A DNA stretch of 64,000 nt from Puniceicoccaceae bacterium (GCA_018402305.1 JAGYJE010000006.1:116949-180948), one strand, 5' to 3'. Shown: positions 42,824 to 54,585, numbered from the stretch's first letter. Numbers and translations: made by a program. The notes: a model not told the origin generated them from the sequence alone.

Positions 42824-43699
42824 ATGCAAGTTATCGACGGCAACGCGATCGCAGAGGCGATCATCAAAGAACTGACCAAAGAGGTTAGCGCTTTTACCGA
42901 GCGCAAGCCTGTTGTCGCCTTCATTCGTGTTGGCGAAGACCCGGCATCTGTTTCCTACGTTCGCAAAAAACAAAAAACGGCTGAGCGGATCGGCATCGAG
43001 AGTCGGCTTCATCTTTTCCCGGAAGACGTGAGTGAACGTGAACTTTTTAATCAAATAGATACCTTGAACTCCGATAGTACGGTCAATGGAATTCTAATTC
43101 AGGCACCTCTACCACGGCACCTTAATGAAACGGCGACCTTTAATCGGGTCCATCCGGAAAAAGACGTCGATGGATTCAACACACTGAACATCGGTAAGCT
43201 CTGCCAGGAGGATGCCAGCGGCTTTGTTGCCTGCACGCCGGCGGGTATTGTCGAACTCATCAAACGCAGCCAAATTGAAACAGAGGGGCGACATGTGGTT
43301 GTCCTGGGCCGCAGCCAGATTGTGGGGAAACCTGCTGCGCTTTTGATGATGCGGAAGGGGCTCCCGGGCAACGCCACTGTGACGGTCTGCCATTCGCGAA
43401 CCAAGGATCTACCGAGTATTACGCGGCAGGCAGACGTTTTGATCGCGGCCATCGGTCGACCCAACTTCGTTACGGGCGATATGGTCAAAGAAGGCGTCGC
43501 TGTGATCGACGTCGGAATCAATCGGCTAGAGGACCGCAGCAAAAAGAGTGGCTACCGCTTGGTCGGCGATGTTGAATTTATTACGGTCGCCCCCAAGGCA
43601 GACTACCTAACGCCCGTCCCTGGCGGTGTCGGCCCGATGACCGTGGCAATGCTGATGCAAAACACGGTCCGCGCATTCCATTTAGCACAAAACAAGTAA
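42824..43699 (+). CDS. folD: Methylenetetrahydrofolate dehydrogenase/cyclohydrolase
   Basis: [81 protein letters not shown]. Confidence 0.96.
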   Translation: MQVIDGNAIAEAIIKELTKEVSAFTERKPVVAFIRVGEDPASVSYVRKKQKTAERIGIESRLHLFPEDVSERELFNQIDTLNSDSTVNGILIQAPLPRHLNETATFNRVHPEKDVDGFNTLNIGKLCQEDASGFVACTPAGIVELIKRSQIETEGRHVVVLGRSQIVGKPAALLMMRKGLPGNATVTVCHSRTKDLPSITRQADVLIAAIGRPNFVTGDMVKEGVAVIDVGINRLEDRSKKSGYRLVGDVEFITVAPKADYLTPVPGGVGPMTVAMLMQNTVRAFHLAQNK

Positions 43700-44346
43700 T
43701 GGGTTCCCCGGACATCGGAAAGAAGCCCACCGAAGGCAGGGCTTCAGGTGTGGCTATGGCCTCTTCTGAGGGTGCTCTCGACTCGATTTTCTCGGACGAC
43801 GGACGGATGCCACCGGCGGGCATTTGGTTGCGCGCATTTGCTTTTTTCCTGGATTTCATCCTCGTTTCGGCTGTAGCTTCGCTGCTAATTTGGAAAATTG
43901 TGCTGCCACAATCGCATCCAACAGCCTTTCTTGAGCTGACTGAATGGACGTCCGCTTTAGTGGACTGGCTCGACCAGCGTGCGGTTTCTCCAGAAACGTC
44001 AGTGCCAGAACCAGGTCTGAGCCTCCAAGAGGCTTTAAAGCGCGCCAATGAACTTCAACTGCTTTGTTTCTGGATTTATTTTGCATTTGGCGAAGCATTC
44101 TTTAACGGGACCTCACTCGGGAAGCGTATCTGCCGGATTCGTAGCGTAAGCACGGTGACGCTTGGTCGCCTGCCCATTTTAACGGGGATTGTGCGAGGAG
44201 GGATCAAGACGCTCACGATATTTTTCTTTTTTCCGATAGGCATGATTGCCACGCTCGCCCCGCTCTTATTCAACAAACGAAAGCAAATGGGCCACGACCT
44301 GATGAGTCGCTCTGCGGTGGTCGACGAAAAAAAAGCTGCCCACTAG
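43699..44346 (+). CDS. RDD family membrane protein
   Basis: AGIWLRAFAFFLDFILVS; FNGTSLGKRICRIRSVS; GHDLMSRSAVVDE. Confidence 0.85.
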   Translation: MGSPDIGKKPTEGRASGVAMASSEGALDSIFSDDGRMPPAGIWLRAFAFFLDFILVSAVASLLIWKIVLPQSHPTAFLELTEWTSALVDWLDQRAVSPETSVPEPGLSLQEALKRANELQLLCFWIYFAFGEAFFNGTSLGKRICRIRSVSTVTLGRLPILTGIVRGGIKTLTIFFFFPIGMIATLAPLLFNKRKQMGHDLMSRSAVVDEKKAAH

Positions 44347-44470
44347 GGCAGAATCTGCTTTTACACGGAGCCGCGAGCTTGATTTGGTAAATAAAGCTGA
44401 AAAACTGTTCTTCGGGTGGATTGCGTTAACCCCGACCCGACCACTGAATTACATTCGTCTCCAGATCATT

Positions 44471-45277
44471 ATGCCAACAAAAATTGCTTTTATAGGAGCC
44501 GGCCGCATGGCTTCGGCCATCATCAGCGGGCTGCTCGAGCGCGAGCATTATGCAGCAGACGAGATTGCCTGCACGTGTGGGGGCGATTCAACGGGACCTG
44601 ATCTGGCGGAGGCCACCGGTATACACTATTTAGCTGACATAACCACCGCTTTGCATGAAGCCGACGCAATCGTGCTGGCATGTAAGCCTCAGCAGTTCGC
44701 CACGCTGAGTCCGCAACTCGCGGAGGCTGCGAGCGGGAAGCTAATCTTATCGATTTTAGCCGGCACGCCGCTCACACGACTCAGCAATACATTCAACCGT
44801 GCCCGCAATGTTGTACGAACAATGCCCAACACCCCGGGCCAAATAGGGGCAGGGGTAACCGCGTTTGCTCCGCTGCGAGAGCTCATCGAGAAGGATACTC
44901 TTATAGTCGAAAATATCTTGGGTTCTCTGGGTAACTTCCACGAAGTAGAAGAGGCGGACCTCGATGCTGTGACGGCGCTGAGCGGAAGTGGCCCCGCCTA
45001 CGTTTTCGAATTTGCCGCGGCGCTTCGCGATGCGGGGGTTCATTGCGGGCTCGACGAGGGGCTCGCTGAATCCCTTGCCATCGATACATTACTGGGTGCC
45101 GCCATGCTCCTCGCTGATAGCGGGGAGCACCCGGAGACCCTGCGCGACGCAGTGACTTCTCCCGGCGGCACAACCGCCGCCGCGCTGGGAGTCATGAAAG
45201 CAGCTGATTTTCGCGGTCTGATTGACCGGGCTTTGGCTGCCGCCAAGACTCGGTCGCTGGAACTCGCAGCGGATTGA
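44471..45277 (+). CDS. proC: Pyrroline-5-carboxylate reductase
   Basis: IAFIGAGRMASAIISGL, RTMPNTPGQIGAGVTAF, DAVTALSGSGPAYVFEF, VTSPGGTTAAAL. Confidence 0.95.
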   Translation: MPTKIAFIGAGRMASAIISGLLEREHYAADEIACTCGGDSTGPDLAEATGIHYLADITTALHEADAIVLACKPQQFATLSPQLAEAASGKLILSILAGTPLTRLSNTFNRARNVVRTMPNTPGQIGAGVTAFAPLRELIEKDTLIVENILGSLGNFHEVEEADLDAVTALSGSGPAYVFEFAAALRDAGVHCGLDEGLAESLAIDTLLGAAMLLADSGEHPETLRDAVTSPGGTTAAALGVMKAADFRGLIDRALAAAKTRSLELAAD

Positions 45278-45310
45278 ACCGGGGTTCCGCATTATTCCGA
45301 TAGAAACCGC

Positions 45311-46297
45311 TTACGGCTGACTTGGCATTGGCATAGCCGGAGCAGCCTGTTGGCCACCGCCCATATTTTGCTGCATCATCATGAGGCCCATCATCGGCAT
45401 CATGGCCCCCTGTAGCGCCTGATCAAATTGCTCCTGAGACTCAGCCGCTTCGATTTGGCTCAAGACGCCGTTCAGCATGCCAACGAGTTGCAAGATTTGA
45501 GTTTTATTTTGCGCAACTTGCTCCGCAGTGATCGCCTCCAACTGCCCTCTCGCATTGGCAATTGTTTCCTGCCAATCAGCTGCCATGCCTACCGGGACCC
45601 AGCGGCCGTCGACTCTGGTGAACGACTCTGTTTCAACGGTTCCGTCCGGAGCCGTCATCTCCAGTGTAGCGGCATTTTCACTGCTTTCGAGCGCCCGCAC
45701 CACTACATCTTTGAAAGAGGAAAGCGGCATCGCATCATCACTGAACGTGGAAAGTGCCTCGGAATGGCCCAACAACTCGGAAACTGTTTTACTAAAAAAG
45801 GCCTGGCCATCGAACGACTGAAGCCCGGCAGAGCTGGCGATCGAACTGCTTGCGATGGTTTGCACCAAACCGACAATAGAGGGCCAGGCCGCTTCTAATT
45901 TGGCGACCTGCTCTCCAGATTGAGCGCCGCCAAGCTCAGTATTCAGGATGAAATCCTTTTGTTTGTCAGCTACTTCAGCGAGACGCCCGAGGAGTGCAAA
46001 GCTCTGATCGTAGACCTCCGCATCGACCTTCAAGCCCGCCAGTTGGGCGATCGCGTTCACGTCCGTCTGGTAGGTAGCCGGCATAGCTTGCCAGAGCACG
46101 TCCCCATTCCCCGCGGCCAGTTCCTTGGCGATGGTTTCAATAGCCGCTGCCGGCTCATCGGGAATAGCGACGCCCGAGTTGGCGGCAGGGTCAGCGGCAG
46201 GGTCAACGGTAGCATCGCCGGACTGCTGACCGCAAGCTGCGAAGAGAAGGGCGCTGAGCGAAGCCGCCGAAACAAGGATTTTGTGGGAAATTATCAT
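45311..46297 (-). CDS. Putative lipoprotein, unknown function
   Basis: Signal peptide with lipobox LFAACG, low-complexity DPAADPAANSG, Met/Gln-rich C-terminus. Confidence 0.72.
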   Translation of the reverse strand: MIISHKILVSAASLSALLFAACGQQSGDATVDPAADPAANSGVAIPDEPAAAIETIAKELAAGNGDVLWQAMPATYQTDVNAIAQLAGLKVDAEVYDQSFALLGRLAEVADKQKDFILNTELGGAQSGEQVAKLEAAWPSIVGLVQTIASSSIASSAGLQSFDGQAFFSKTVSELLGHSEALSTFSDDAMPLSSFKDVVVRALESSENAATLEMTAPDGTVETESFTRVDGRWVPVGMAADWQETIANARGQLEAITAEQVAQNKTQILQLVGMLNGVLSQIEAAESQEQFDQALQGAMMPMMGLMMMQQNMGGGQQAAPAMPMPSQP

Positions 46298-46357
46298 AGT
46301 CTTGTGAGGTTAGTAGCGAAATCGTAACTGTAGACCAGGAGCATCGCAAAGGTAAAC

Positions 46358-46390
46358 TAAAAAGCCCCGAAACGTGAAAGTTTCGGGGCT
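46358..46390 (-). terminator. Rho-independent terminator downstream of cysK
   Basis: agccccgaaac/gtttcggggct stem followed by T-rich tract on minus strand. Confidence 0.8.
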
Positions 46391-46431
46391 ATCGGGAAAT
46401 TTCAACCCTGCTAATGGGGTGATTCAGCTAA

Positions 46432-47391
46432 CTAGCTGGCGGTCGCGGCCATCATCTCTTCGCGGGCCCTTTCGGCCAGCGGGGTGGAGAGGTAGCGCTC
46501 CCCGAAGCTACAGCCGATAGTGACAATTGTCTTGCCTGTCATTTCGGGGCGTTTGGCCAGTTGCATAGCGGCCCAAACATTCGCACCCGTTGAAATGCCC
46601 CCAAGAATGCCATCTTTTTCGGCCAATGCCTGGGCCGTAGCGAAGGCGTCCTCGTTGGAGACCTTAATGATATCGTCAATCACATCGACGTTACAGTTCT
46701 TTGGAATAAACCCGGCACCGATACCTTGAATTTTGTGCGGGCCCGGCTGACCTCCGGAAAGAACGGGGCTGGCCTCTGGTTCGACCGCTACCGTATAGAG
46801 ATCCTTACGCGATTTGATCACCTCAGAGACACCGGTGATCGTGCCACCCGTGCCGACCCCCGAGACGAATGCATCAATCTGGCCGTCCGTGGCGGCCCAG
46901 ATCTCCTCAGCAGTGGTTTTACGATGAATTTCCGGATTGGCGGGATTTTCAAACTGCTGTGGCATGAAGGCGCTTGGCCCGTATTGCTCGACCAACTCAC
47001 CCGCCCGGGCGATTGCACCCGGCATCCCCTTTGGTCCCGGCGTCAAAACAATTTCGGCACCCAGCATACGGAGGAGCACGCGGCGCTCAACAGACATGGT
47101 TTCCGGCATCGTAAGAATGAGCCGATAGCCCTTGGCAGCGCAGACAAACGCCAGTGCGATGCCGGTATTTCCAGACGTCGGCTCGATCACGATACTGTCG
47201 GCACTGAGTTTACCGGCGCGCTCGGCAGCCTCGATCATCGCTTTGCCGATACGGTCTTTCACGCTGGAAAGCGGATTAAAAAACTCGCACTTGAGGTAGA
47301 TATCGGCATCGAGTCCCTCTGCGGTGCGGTTGACTCTGACGAGGGGCGTGTTACCCACGGTGTCAACGATGGAAGCAAACTTTTTACTCAT
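46432..47391 (-). CDS. cysK: Cysteine synthase A
   Basis: [53 protein letters not shown]. Confidence 0.96.
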   Translation of the reverse strand: MSKKFASIVDTVGNTPLVRVNRTAEGLDADIYLKCEFFNPLSSVKDRIGKAMIEAAERAGKLSADSIVIEPTSGNTGIALAFVCAAKGYRLILTMPETMSVERRVLLRMLGAEIVLTPGPKGMPGAIARAGELVEQYGPSAFMPQQFENPANPEIHRKTTAEEIWAATDGQIDAFVSGVGTGGTITGVSEVIKSRKDLYTVAVEPEASPVLSGGQPGPHKIQGIGAGFIPKNCNVDVIDDIIKVSNEDAFATAQALAEKDGILGGISTGANVWAAMQLAKRPEMTGKTIVTIGCSFGERYLSTPLAERAREEMMAATAS

Positions 47392-47484
47392 AATTTCAAA
47401 TGGTTGTAGTAGGATGTGAGAAAAACCGGAAGAATAAAAGCAGACTGCCGAGGGTCAAGCCTGACCATTGAAATACCGGCGAAC

Positions 47485-47554
47485 GAGGAGCCACTAGAAA
47501 GGAGCCACTCAAAAGGAGTCACTCAAAAGGAGTCACTCAGAAGGAGCCACTCGG
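47485..47554. repeat. 14-bp tandem repeat x5 (aaggag(c/t)cactcaa)
   Basis: Five consecutive 14-bp units directly 3' of infA. Confidence 0.95.
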
Positions 47555-47559
47555 GTAAA

Positions 47560-47841
47560 CTAACGGCGACGCGGCCCGTAGCTTCGTTTTGGAGCATTCC
47601 GCTGAACCTGTGCGTTGCGCAGGCGATAAACAATACGCGCCTTATCCAGATCGTAGGGGCTCATTTCCATTTTCACAGTATCTCCCGTTGTGATCTTGAT
47701 AAAGTGCTTGCGAAGCTTACCCGAGATGTGAGCGAGCACTTGGTGGCCGTTTGCCAACTCGACCCGAAACATAGTGCCAGGGAGAACCGCTACAATTTTG
47801 CCTTCGACTTCGACGTATTCTTCGCTTTGTGCTTTTGCCAT
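47560..47841 (-). CDS. infA: Translation initiation factor IF-1 with basic C-terminal extension
   Basis: [63 protein letters not shown]. Confidence 0.95.
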   Translation of the reverse strand: MAKAQSEEYVEVEGKIVAVLPGTMFRVELANGHQVLAHISGKLRKHFIKITTGDTVKMEMSPYDLDKARIVYRLRNAQVQRNAPKRSYGPRRR

Positions 47842-47983
47842 AGATAATTAAGAAACTCGGGAAAAAATCGCATTCCTCAAGAAAGTCAAGGACACTCTCA
47901 GCTTACAAACCCTTCAAAAAAGGATCGCGTCTCCCGTAGCGATTGGGAGCTACGCGACGCACAGTTCCATTTAACCACCAGCC

Positions 47984-48508
47984 ATGTCCTGTCCCTTTGA
48001 AAAACGCTACCCGTCCGAACTCAATCGGGACTCCGAGTATTTCATGACGCACGCTTACAACGAATCGCTTGCAGCGTGGGAAAAGGACGAAGTGCCCATT
48101 GGGGCCGTGATTGAGCACGAGGGCCGGATCATTGCCTCCGCACACAACCAGTCCCGGAGCACCAACGACCCCACGGCCCATGCCGAGATCCTCGCAATTT
48201 CCCAGGCGGCCAACACGCTCGGCGACTGGCGCTTAAACAACTGCACGCTCTACGTCACGAAGGAGCCCTGCCCCATGTGTTCGGGTGCCTTGGTCATCGC
48301 CCGCATAGGCAAAGTGGTCTATGGTCTGCCGGATCCAAAGATGGGCTGTGTGGGCGGGGCGGTGGATCTGGGAGCGCTTCCGGAGAGCAATCACAAATTT
48401 GAGTCCCAAGGCGGCGTCCTGGAGGCGCTGAATCACAGCGTGCTGAAAGCATTTTTCGAAAGAAAGCGGGACGCAAAGAAAAGCGTGAAACCTCCATCGA
48501 TCATTTGA
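47984..48508 (+). CDS. tadA: tRNA-specific adenosine deaminase
   Basis: [48 protein letters not shown]. Confidence 0.92.
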   Translation: MSCPFEKRYPSELNRDSEYFMTHAYNESLAAWEKDEVPIGAVIEHEGRIIASAHNQSRSTNDPTAHAEILAISQAANTLGDWRLNNCTLYVTKEPCPMCSGALVIARIGKVVYGLPDPKMGCVGGAVDLGALPESNHKFESQGGVLEALNHSVLKAFFERKRDAKKSVKPPSII

Positions 48509-48573
48509 CAGGGGCGGCGGGATTAACCAGTCTATGCTTTCTTTCACTCAATCAATCCAAGGAAAAACCAACT

Positions 48574-49200
<627 letters not shown>

Positions 49201-49214
49201 GGACTAGGATAGGA

Positions 49215-49277
49215 TTTCGTCTGGGGGTCTCGCCTGGGCGTCTCACCTGGGCGTCTCACCTGGGCGTCTCACCTGGG
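49215..49277. repeat. 13-bp tandem repeat, ~5 units (tctcacctgggcg type)
   Basis: Units at 49215, 49228, 49241, 49254 and 49267; directly 3' of the SOD stop. Confidence 0.93.
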
Positions 49278-49316
49278 CCGTCAAAACCGCGGATACAGAG
49301 CGCGGTGACTTTTGGG

Positions 49317-52300
49317 TCACCTCAATTTGACAAGCAAGTCCTTGCTTTCAACCTGATCACCAACTTGGACGTCGACTTGCTCGACGACGCCATCGGCGAG
49401 CGCGTAAACCGTGGTCTGCATCTTCATAGCCTCGAGGATGACGAGCTTCTCACCCTTCTTCACCTTGTGCCCGACGGTAGCGGTCACTGCACTAACCATT
49501 GCGGGGATGGGCGCGCCAATCTGCATTTTATCGGCGGAGTCGGCTTTAGTCCGCTTTCTGGTCTCGGTTTTGATCGACTTGTCAGCTATGACGCACTCTC
49601 GAGCACGCCCGTTCAGTTCAAAGGTGAGTGTACGCTCGCCCTCGGCATTTGGCTCGCTCACATAAATAAGTTTAATAATAAGGGTTTTACCCTCCTCGAT
49701 TTCGACGGAAATCTCCTCACCGGGCTTGAGGCCATAGAAAAAGGCAGGTGTGGGCAGCACGCGAGCGTGCCCGAACTCTTCAATATATTTGACCAGCTCC
49801 TTGAAGACCTCTGGGTACATGAGGTACGCGTAGAGGTCATCATCGCTGCATTCATTGCGCCGAGTGATTGCTTTGACTGTCTCACGTGCTTTGTCGAGGT
49901 CTACCTTTTCGGCACGGGCGCCGGGGCGTCCCTTAAAGGGCTTGCGATCGCCCAGCACAACACGCTGCACCTCCTTTGGCCAGCCGCCCTTCGGCTGGCC
50001 GAGCCCACCGGAGAGCATGTCGACAACCGACTCGGGGAATGCCGTCCCGGGATCGAGATTAACCACATCATGGGGTTCGACGCCCTTGGTTAAGAGGAAG
50101 ATGGCAAGGTCACCAACGACTTTGGAAGATGGGGTGACTTTAACGATGTCACCAAGCACCCGATTAACCTCGTGATAATAGCGGACAACTTCCGGCCATC
50201 GAGCGCCGAGGCCGAGGGCGCGGGCTTGCTCACGAAGATTCGTGTATTGGCCACCGGGCATTTCGTGACGATAAACTTCAGCCGAGCCAAACTTCGGGCT
50301 GGTATCGAAGGGCTCATAGTATTGGCGGATAGCCTCCCAGTAGATAGAGAGATCGTCGAAGAATTTCTGGTCCAGCTGCGTGTCGCGCTTATCACCCCGC
50401 AAGGCGTGAATAATTGAATTCAGATTCGGCTGAGCGGTGAGCCCGGAGAGCGAAGCGATGGAGAGATCCACCGCATCAACGCCCGCTTCGGCGGCCTTGA
50501 TGATGGAAGCGCCGGCAATACCACTGGAATCGTGGGTATGAAAGTGGACGGGGATACCGATCTCGGCACGCAGGGCTTTAATCAGGGTGTAGGCAGCGTT
50601 GGGGTAGCAAAGGCCCGACATATCTTTAAGAGCGAGGATGTGCGCGCCCATCTTCTCAAGATCCTTTGCCATGTCGACGTAGTATTGGAGCGAATACTTA
50701 TCGCGCCTCGGATCAAGAATGTCCCCCGTGTAGCAGATTGTGGCCTCGCAGACAGAATTCGTGTCTTGGCGGATGGACTCCATGGCAACTTTTAGGTTGG
50801 GCAAATAGTTGAGCGAATCAAAGACGCGAAAGATATCCATACCGCACTCCGCCGAGTGTTTAATGAAGCCACGAATAACATTGTCCGGGTAGTTGGAATA
50901 GCCAACGCCATTGGCACCGCGCAGAAGCATTTGAAAGCAAATATTCGGAATGCGTTCACGGAGGCGGCGGAGCCGTTTAAAGGGGTTTTCCCTGAGGAAG
51001 CGCATGGAGGTATCAAAGGTCGCTCCGCCCCAGCACTCGAGGCTATAGAGACCATACCCATGCTGCGCGATGGCGTCGGCCACTTCGAGCTGGTCATAGC
51101 TGCGCATACGGGCAGCGAGGAGCGACTGGTGGGCGTCTCGCATCGTCGTATCTGTGATAAGGAGGCGTTTCTGCCGGCGCGTCCACTCGGCAAACTTCTC
51201 CGGACCGTGCTCAACCAGATAGTTCCTGGTACCAGCCGGCTTGGGAGATTTGGGGTCATAACCCGGGCGAATAACGGGCAAGTCCATGAGCGGCACGGCA
51301 CGACCGGCGACTTGCTCATTCCCGTTCACAATGGTCTCCCCGAGGAGCTTGAGGAGCTTAGTGGCGCGGTCGCGGCGCCGCTTGAATTTAAAGAGCGCGG
51401 GCGTGGTATCGATCAGTGTGGTAGTGGCTTGACCGGACGAAAAGCTCTCTTGGTGGATAACGTTTTCGATAAAGGGAATATTCGTCTTCACCCCGCGGAT
51501 CCGAAACTCGCGAAGGGCACGGTCCATCCGCTGGATGGCCAGTTCAAAGCTGCGGGCGGAGGCGGTCAGCTTGACAAGAAGGGAGTCGTAAAAGGGTGTG
51601 ATAACCGCTCCGGTGTCCCCCATCGCACCGTCGAGCCGGATACCGAGACCTGCGGCGCTGCGATAATTGACGATCTTACCGTAGTCAGGGGCAAAATTCT
51701 TTTCCGGGTCTTCGGTTGTAATGCGAGCTTGGATGGCATAGCCATTCCTCGGGATCTCGTCCTGCTGTGGGATACCGACTTCATCGCTGAAAAGGCTGTG
51801 CCCCAAAGCAATGAGGCACTGACTGCGGACAATGTCGATACCGGTAATCACCTCAGTTACGGTATGTTCAACCTGAATACGTGGATTCATTTCAATAAAG
51901 AACCACTCGTGCGTATCCAGATCGAGGAGGAATTCGACAGTGCCTGCGCTGTAGTAGCCTATCGACTTGGCAATTTTAACAGCGGCCTCGCACAGTTGGA
52001 GACGGACGGCATCAGGCAGCCCCACAGAGGGTGCGATCTCAATTACTTTTTGGTGACGTCGCTGCACCGAGCAGTCACGCTCATGAAGGTGGACGACATT
52101 GCCCTGCTTATCGCCGAGGATCTGTACCTCAATGTGCTTGGCCCGGCCGATGTAGCGCTCGAGGAAGACAGCGGAGTTACCAAAGGCGCGCTCAGCCTCA
52201 CCCTGCGCCTCTTCGAGCAGTGGAATGAGGTCCTTTGGAGCCTTGACTACCCGCATGCCGCGCCCACCCCCGCCAAAGGCTGCTTTGATGATGAGCGGAA

Positions 52301-52763
52301 ACCCGATCTTCCGGGCAATTTTTGCGGCTTCCTTTGGATCGGCAACGGGATCCGCGGTACCGGGGAGTGTGGGGACTTTAGCTTCGTCGGCAATTTTTCG
52401 GGCTTCGATCTTATCGCCCATGCGGGCGAGCAGTTTGGCACTGGGACCGACGAAAGTAAGGTTATTCGCCTCACAGGCGCGGGCGAAGTCAGCGTTTTCG
52501 GACAAGAAACCGTAACCCGGGTGAATCAAGTCCACCTCCTTCTTTTTGGCCAGATCAATAATACCCGGGATATCGAGGTAGGCGGCGACCGGCCCCTTGC
52601 CTTGGCCAATCAGGTAGGCTTCGTCTGCCTTAAAGCGGTGGACACCAAAGCGATCTTCATTTGCATAGACCCCGAGGGTACGATAGCCGAGTTCGGTGGC
52701 GGAGCGGAAGATGCGGACAGCTATTTCGCTGCGGTTGGCGGCCAGAAGTTTCATCATAATCAA
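49317..52763 (-). CDS. pyc: Pyruvate carboxylase
   Basis: Biotin carboxylase (AAFGGGGRGMRVV, EMNPRIQVEHTVTE), carboxyltransferase (DTTMRDAHQSLLAARMR, CWGGATFDTSMRFL), biotin site EAMKMQTTV. Confidence 0.97.
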   Translation of the reverse strand: MIMMKLLAANRSEIAVRIFRSATELGYRTLGVYANEDRFGVHRFKADEAYLIGQGKGPVAAYLDIPGIIDLAKKKEVDLIHPGYGFLSENADFARACEANNLTFVGPSAKLLARMGDKIEARKIADEAKVPTLPGTADPVADPKEAAKIARKIGFPLIIKAAFGGGGRGMRVVKAPKDLIPLLEEAQGEAERAFGNSAVFLERYIGRAKHIEVQILGDKQGNVVHLHERDCSVQRRHQKVIEIAPSVGLPDAVRLQLCEAAVKIAKSIGYYSAGTVEFLLDLDTHEWFFIEMNPRIQVEHTVTEVITGIDIVRSQCLIALGHSLFSDEVGIPQQDEIPRNGYAIQARITTEDPEKNFAPDYGKIVNYRSAAGLGIRLDGAMGDTGAVITPFYDSLLVKLTASARSFELAIQRMDRALREFRIRGVKTNIPFIENVIHQESFSSGQATTTLIDTTPALFKFKRRRDRATKLLKLLGETIVNGNEQVAGRAVPLMDLPVIRPGYDPKSPKPAGTRNYLVEHGPEKFAEWTRRQKRLLITDTTMRDAHQSLLAARMRSYDQLEVADAIAQHGYGLYSLECWGGATFDTSMRFLRENPFKRLRRLRERIPNICFQMLLRGANGVGYSNYPDNVIRGFIKHSAECGMDIFRVFDSLNYLPNLKVAMESIRQDTNSVCEATICYTGDILDPRRDKYSLQYYVDMAKDLEKMGAHILALKDMSGLCYPNAAYTLIKALRAEIGIPVHFHTHDSSGIAGASIIKAAEAGVDAVDLSIASLSGLTAQPNLNSIIHALRGDKRDTQLDQKFFDDLSIYWEAIRQYYEPFDTSPKFGSAEVYRHEMPGGQYTNLREQARALGLGARWPEVVRYYHEVNRVLGDIVKVTPSSKVVGDLAIFLLTKGVEPHDVVNLDPGTAFPESVVDMLSGGLGQPKGGWPKEVQRVVLGDRKPFKGRPGARAEKVDLDKARETVKAITRRNECSDDDLYAYLMYPEVFKELVKYIEEFGHARVLPTPAFFYGLKPGEEISVEIEEGKTLIIKLIYVSEPNAEGERTLTFELNGRARECVIADKSIKTETRKRTKADSADKMQIGAPIPAMVSAVTATVGHKVKKGEKLVILEAMKMQTTVYALADGVVEQVDVQVGDQVESKDLLVKLR

Positions 52764-52883
52764 GGAGCGTTGTTTGCAGATCGAGTCGAAAGAAAAATCA
52801 TTGATCTATCCGCTGTCAATACGACTAAATGAGACAAAGTGTGGCTTGAATTTATTGATGCAGTCACCACTTTAAAAAGAGAC

Positions 52884-53699
52884 ATGGATACACTTTCCGA
52901 AATAATGGCCGCCAAGCGGCATGCCCTGCGTAATCAGATACGCCCGGTCCGCGATCAGGAGCTTCAGCGCCTCGGTCAAATGCAATCGCAAGGGGGCAGC
53001 TTTCTGAACGCTCTGGCCCGGGCCGACCGTCTATCCGTCATCGCCGAAATCAAGCGCAAGTCGCCCTCCGCCGGTGAAATCAGCGATGCCGCGCTGGATG
53101 CCGTCGAGCAGGCCCGCAAGTATCTCAATGCGGAGGCCGATTGCCTCTCCATACTAACCGACACCGACTATTTTGGCGGACAGCTTCAGGATCTTTGGGA
53201 TGTTGTCGAGTTTCTCGAATGCCACGGCCGCAAGACCCCCTGCCTTCGCAAAGACTTTATGGTCCACCCGATTCAGGTTGTCGAAGCCGCCGAGGCCGGC
53301 GCTCGGGCCATCCTCATCATCGTTCGCGCGCTCGAGGACGACGAGATCAAGGCCCTGCGGGATGCGGCGGAGGCCGCGGGGCTCGACACCCTTTACGAAA
53401 TTCACGAAGAGCGCGAACTGGAAAAAGCCCTGCGCTTCGGTCCGAAAATCATCGGTGTGAACAATCGTGACCTCAAGCGCTTCAAAACCGACTTGGCCGT
53501 ATCCGAGCAGCTCATACCACAGATACCCGAGGGTATCGTACGCATCAGCGAGAGCGGGATATTCGAACCGGAAGACGCCGCCCGGGCGCGGGCCTGCGGT
53601 GCCGACGCCATACTCGTGGGCGAGGCCCTCATGCGGGCAGAAGACCCCGAGGCCCTGGTCGAGGCCTTTCATAACTGCCAGGGGATCGAAACAGCGTGA
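52884..53699 (+). CDS. trpC: Indole-3-glycerol phosphate synthase
   Basis: VIAEIKRKSPSAGEI, CLSILTDTDYFGGQ, PCLRKDFMVHPIQVVEA, IIGVNNRDLKRFKTDL, ISESGI. Confidence 0.96.
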   Translation: MDTLSEIMAAKRHALRNQIRPVRDQELQRLGQMQSQGGSFLNALARADRLSVIAEIKRKSPSAGEISDAALDAVEQARKYLNAEADCLSILTDTDYFGGQLQDLWDVVEFLECHGRKTPCLRKDFMVHPIQVVEAAEAGARAILIIVRALEDDEIKALRDAAEAAGLDTLYEIHEERELEKALRFGPKIIGVNNRDLKRFKTDLAVSEQLIPQIPEGIVRISESGIFEPEDAARARACGADAILVGEALMRAEDPEALVEAFHNCQGIETA

Positions 53700-53751
53700 T
53701 TTCGAGACATTGAATTTTGACGACCGCTGTTCAACGACGCAACTGCTTCCT

Positions 53752-54585
53752 ATGCCGCTAAGCCCGACCAGCACCCGCGAGCTCCTTGAGGCGCTGGAAC
53801 ACTTTCCGAATAAGAAGCTGGGGCAGAACTTTCTGGTAGACGGAAATATCGTCCGCAAATCGATCGAACTCGCCGAGATTGGGTTGGGAAGTGCGGTGGT
53901 CGAGGTCGGCCCCGGTCTGGGCACCCTGACCCTCGCCATTCTAAACACCGGAGCCACGCTCTGGGCCGTCGAGCGCGATGCCACCCTCGTGCGCCACCTG
54001 CAAAGCCAGTTCGCCGCGGAGCCCCTGCCCTTTCATCTTCTCGAAGGCGACTGCCTGGATGCGCCCCTCGCGGCCTTGCCTGCTGAGGTTGCTGAGGGCG
54101 GATTTAAAATTGTTGCCAATTTGCCCTACGCCGTCTCAACACCTTGGATGGAGGCTGTGCTGGCGGGTGACCTTCCCGAGTGTATGGTGCTGATGCTGCA
54201 AAAAGAAGCCGCCGAACGCTATGCTGCCACGCACGGTCGAAAAACCTTTGGTGCCATTTCGATCTTTCTGCAATCGGCCTTCGAGGTTCACAGCAAGCAT
54301 CTGGTTGCCGCCCAGTGCTTCCACCCCGCTCCAAAGGTGGACTCAGTACTTCTCCGCCTCGATCGCCGCAGGGATGCGATCCGCTTCAGCCCGGTTGCCC
54401 GCGAATGCATCCGCCGTATCTTCACTCAACGCCGCAAACAACTCGGTGCCCTCTGCAAGCGCGAAGCTGTGCCGCAAGCGGCGCGGTGGTTCGACCAGCT
54501 TTTGAGCATTGGAGTCAGCCCGACCATACGCCCGGAGGAAGTGCCGATCGAGCGGTGGCAGGACTTGGCCAGACAACTGCCTTAA
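53752..54585 (+). CDS. rsmA: 16S rRNA dimethyladenosine transferase
   Basis: PNKKLGQNFLVDGNIVRKS, VEVGPGLGTLTLAIL, IVANLPYAVSTPWM. Confidence 0.94.
   Translation: MPLSPTSTRELLEALEHFPNKKLGQNFLVDGNIVRKSIELAEIGLGSAVVEVGPGLGTLTLAILNTGATLWAVERDATLVRHLQSQFAAEPLPFHLLEGDCLDAPLAALPAEVAEGGFKIVANLPYAVSTPWMEAVLAGDLPECMVLMLQKEAAERYAATHGRKTFGAISIFLQSAFEVHSKHLVAAQCFHPAPKVDSVLLRLDRRRDAIRFSPVARECIRRIFTQRRKQLGALCKREAVPQAARWFDQLLSIGVSPTIRPEEVPIERWQDLARQLP

Noticed and set aside
50856-52832. 658-aa plus-strand ORF antisense to pyc
   Set aside because: Pure shadow ORF of a well-supported pyruvate carboxylase gene; no domain-like motifs in the antisense translation
53154-53984. 276-aa minus-strand ORF across trpC/rsmA
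   Set aside because: Antisense shadow of two well-supported genes
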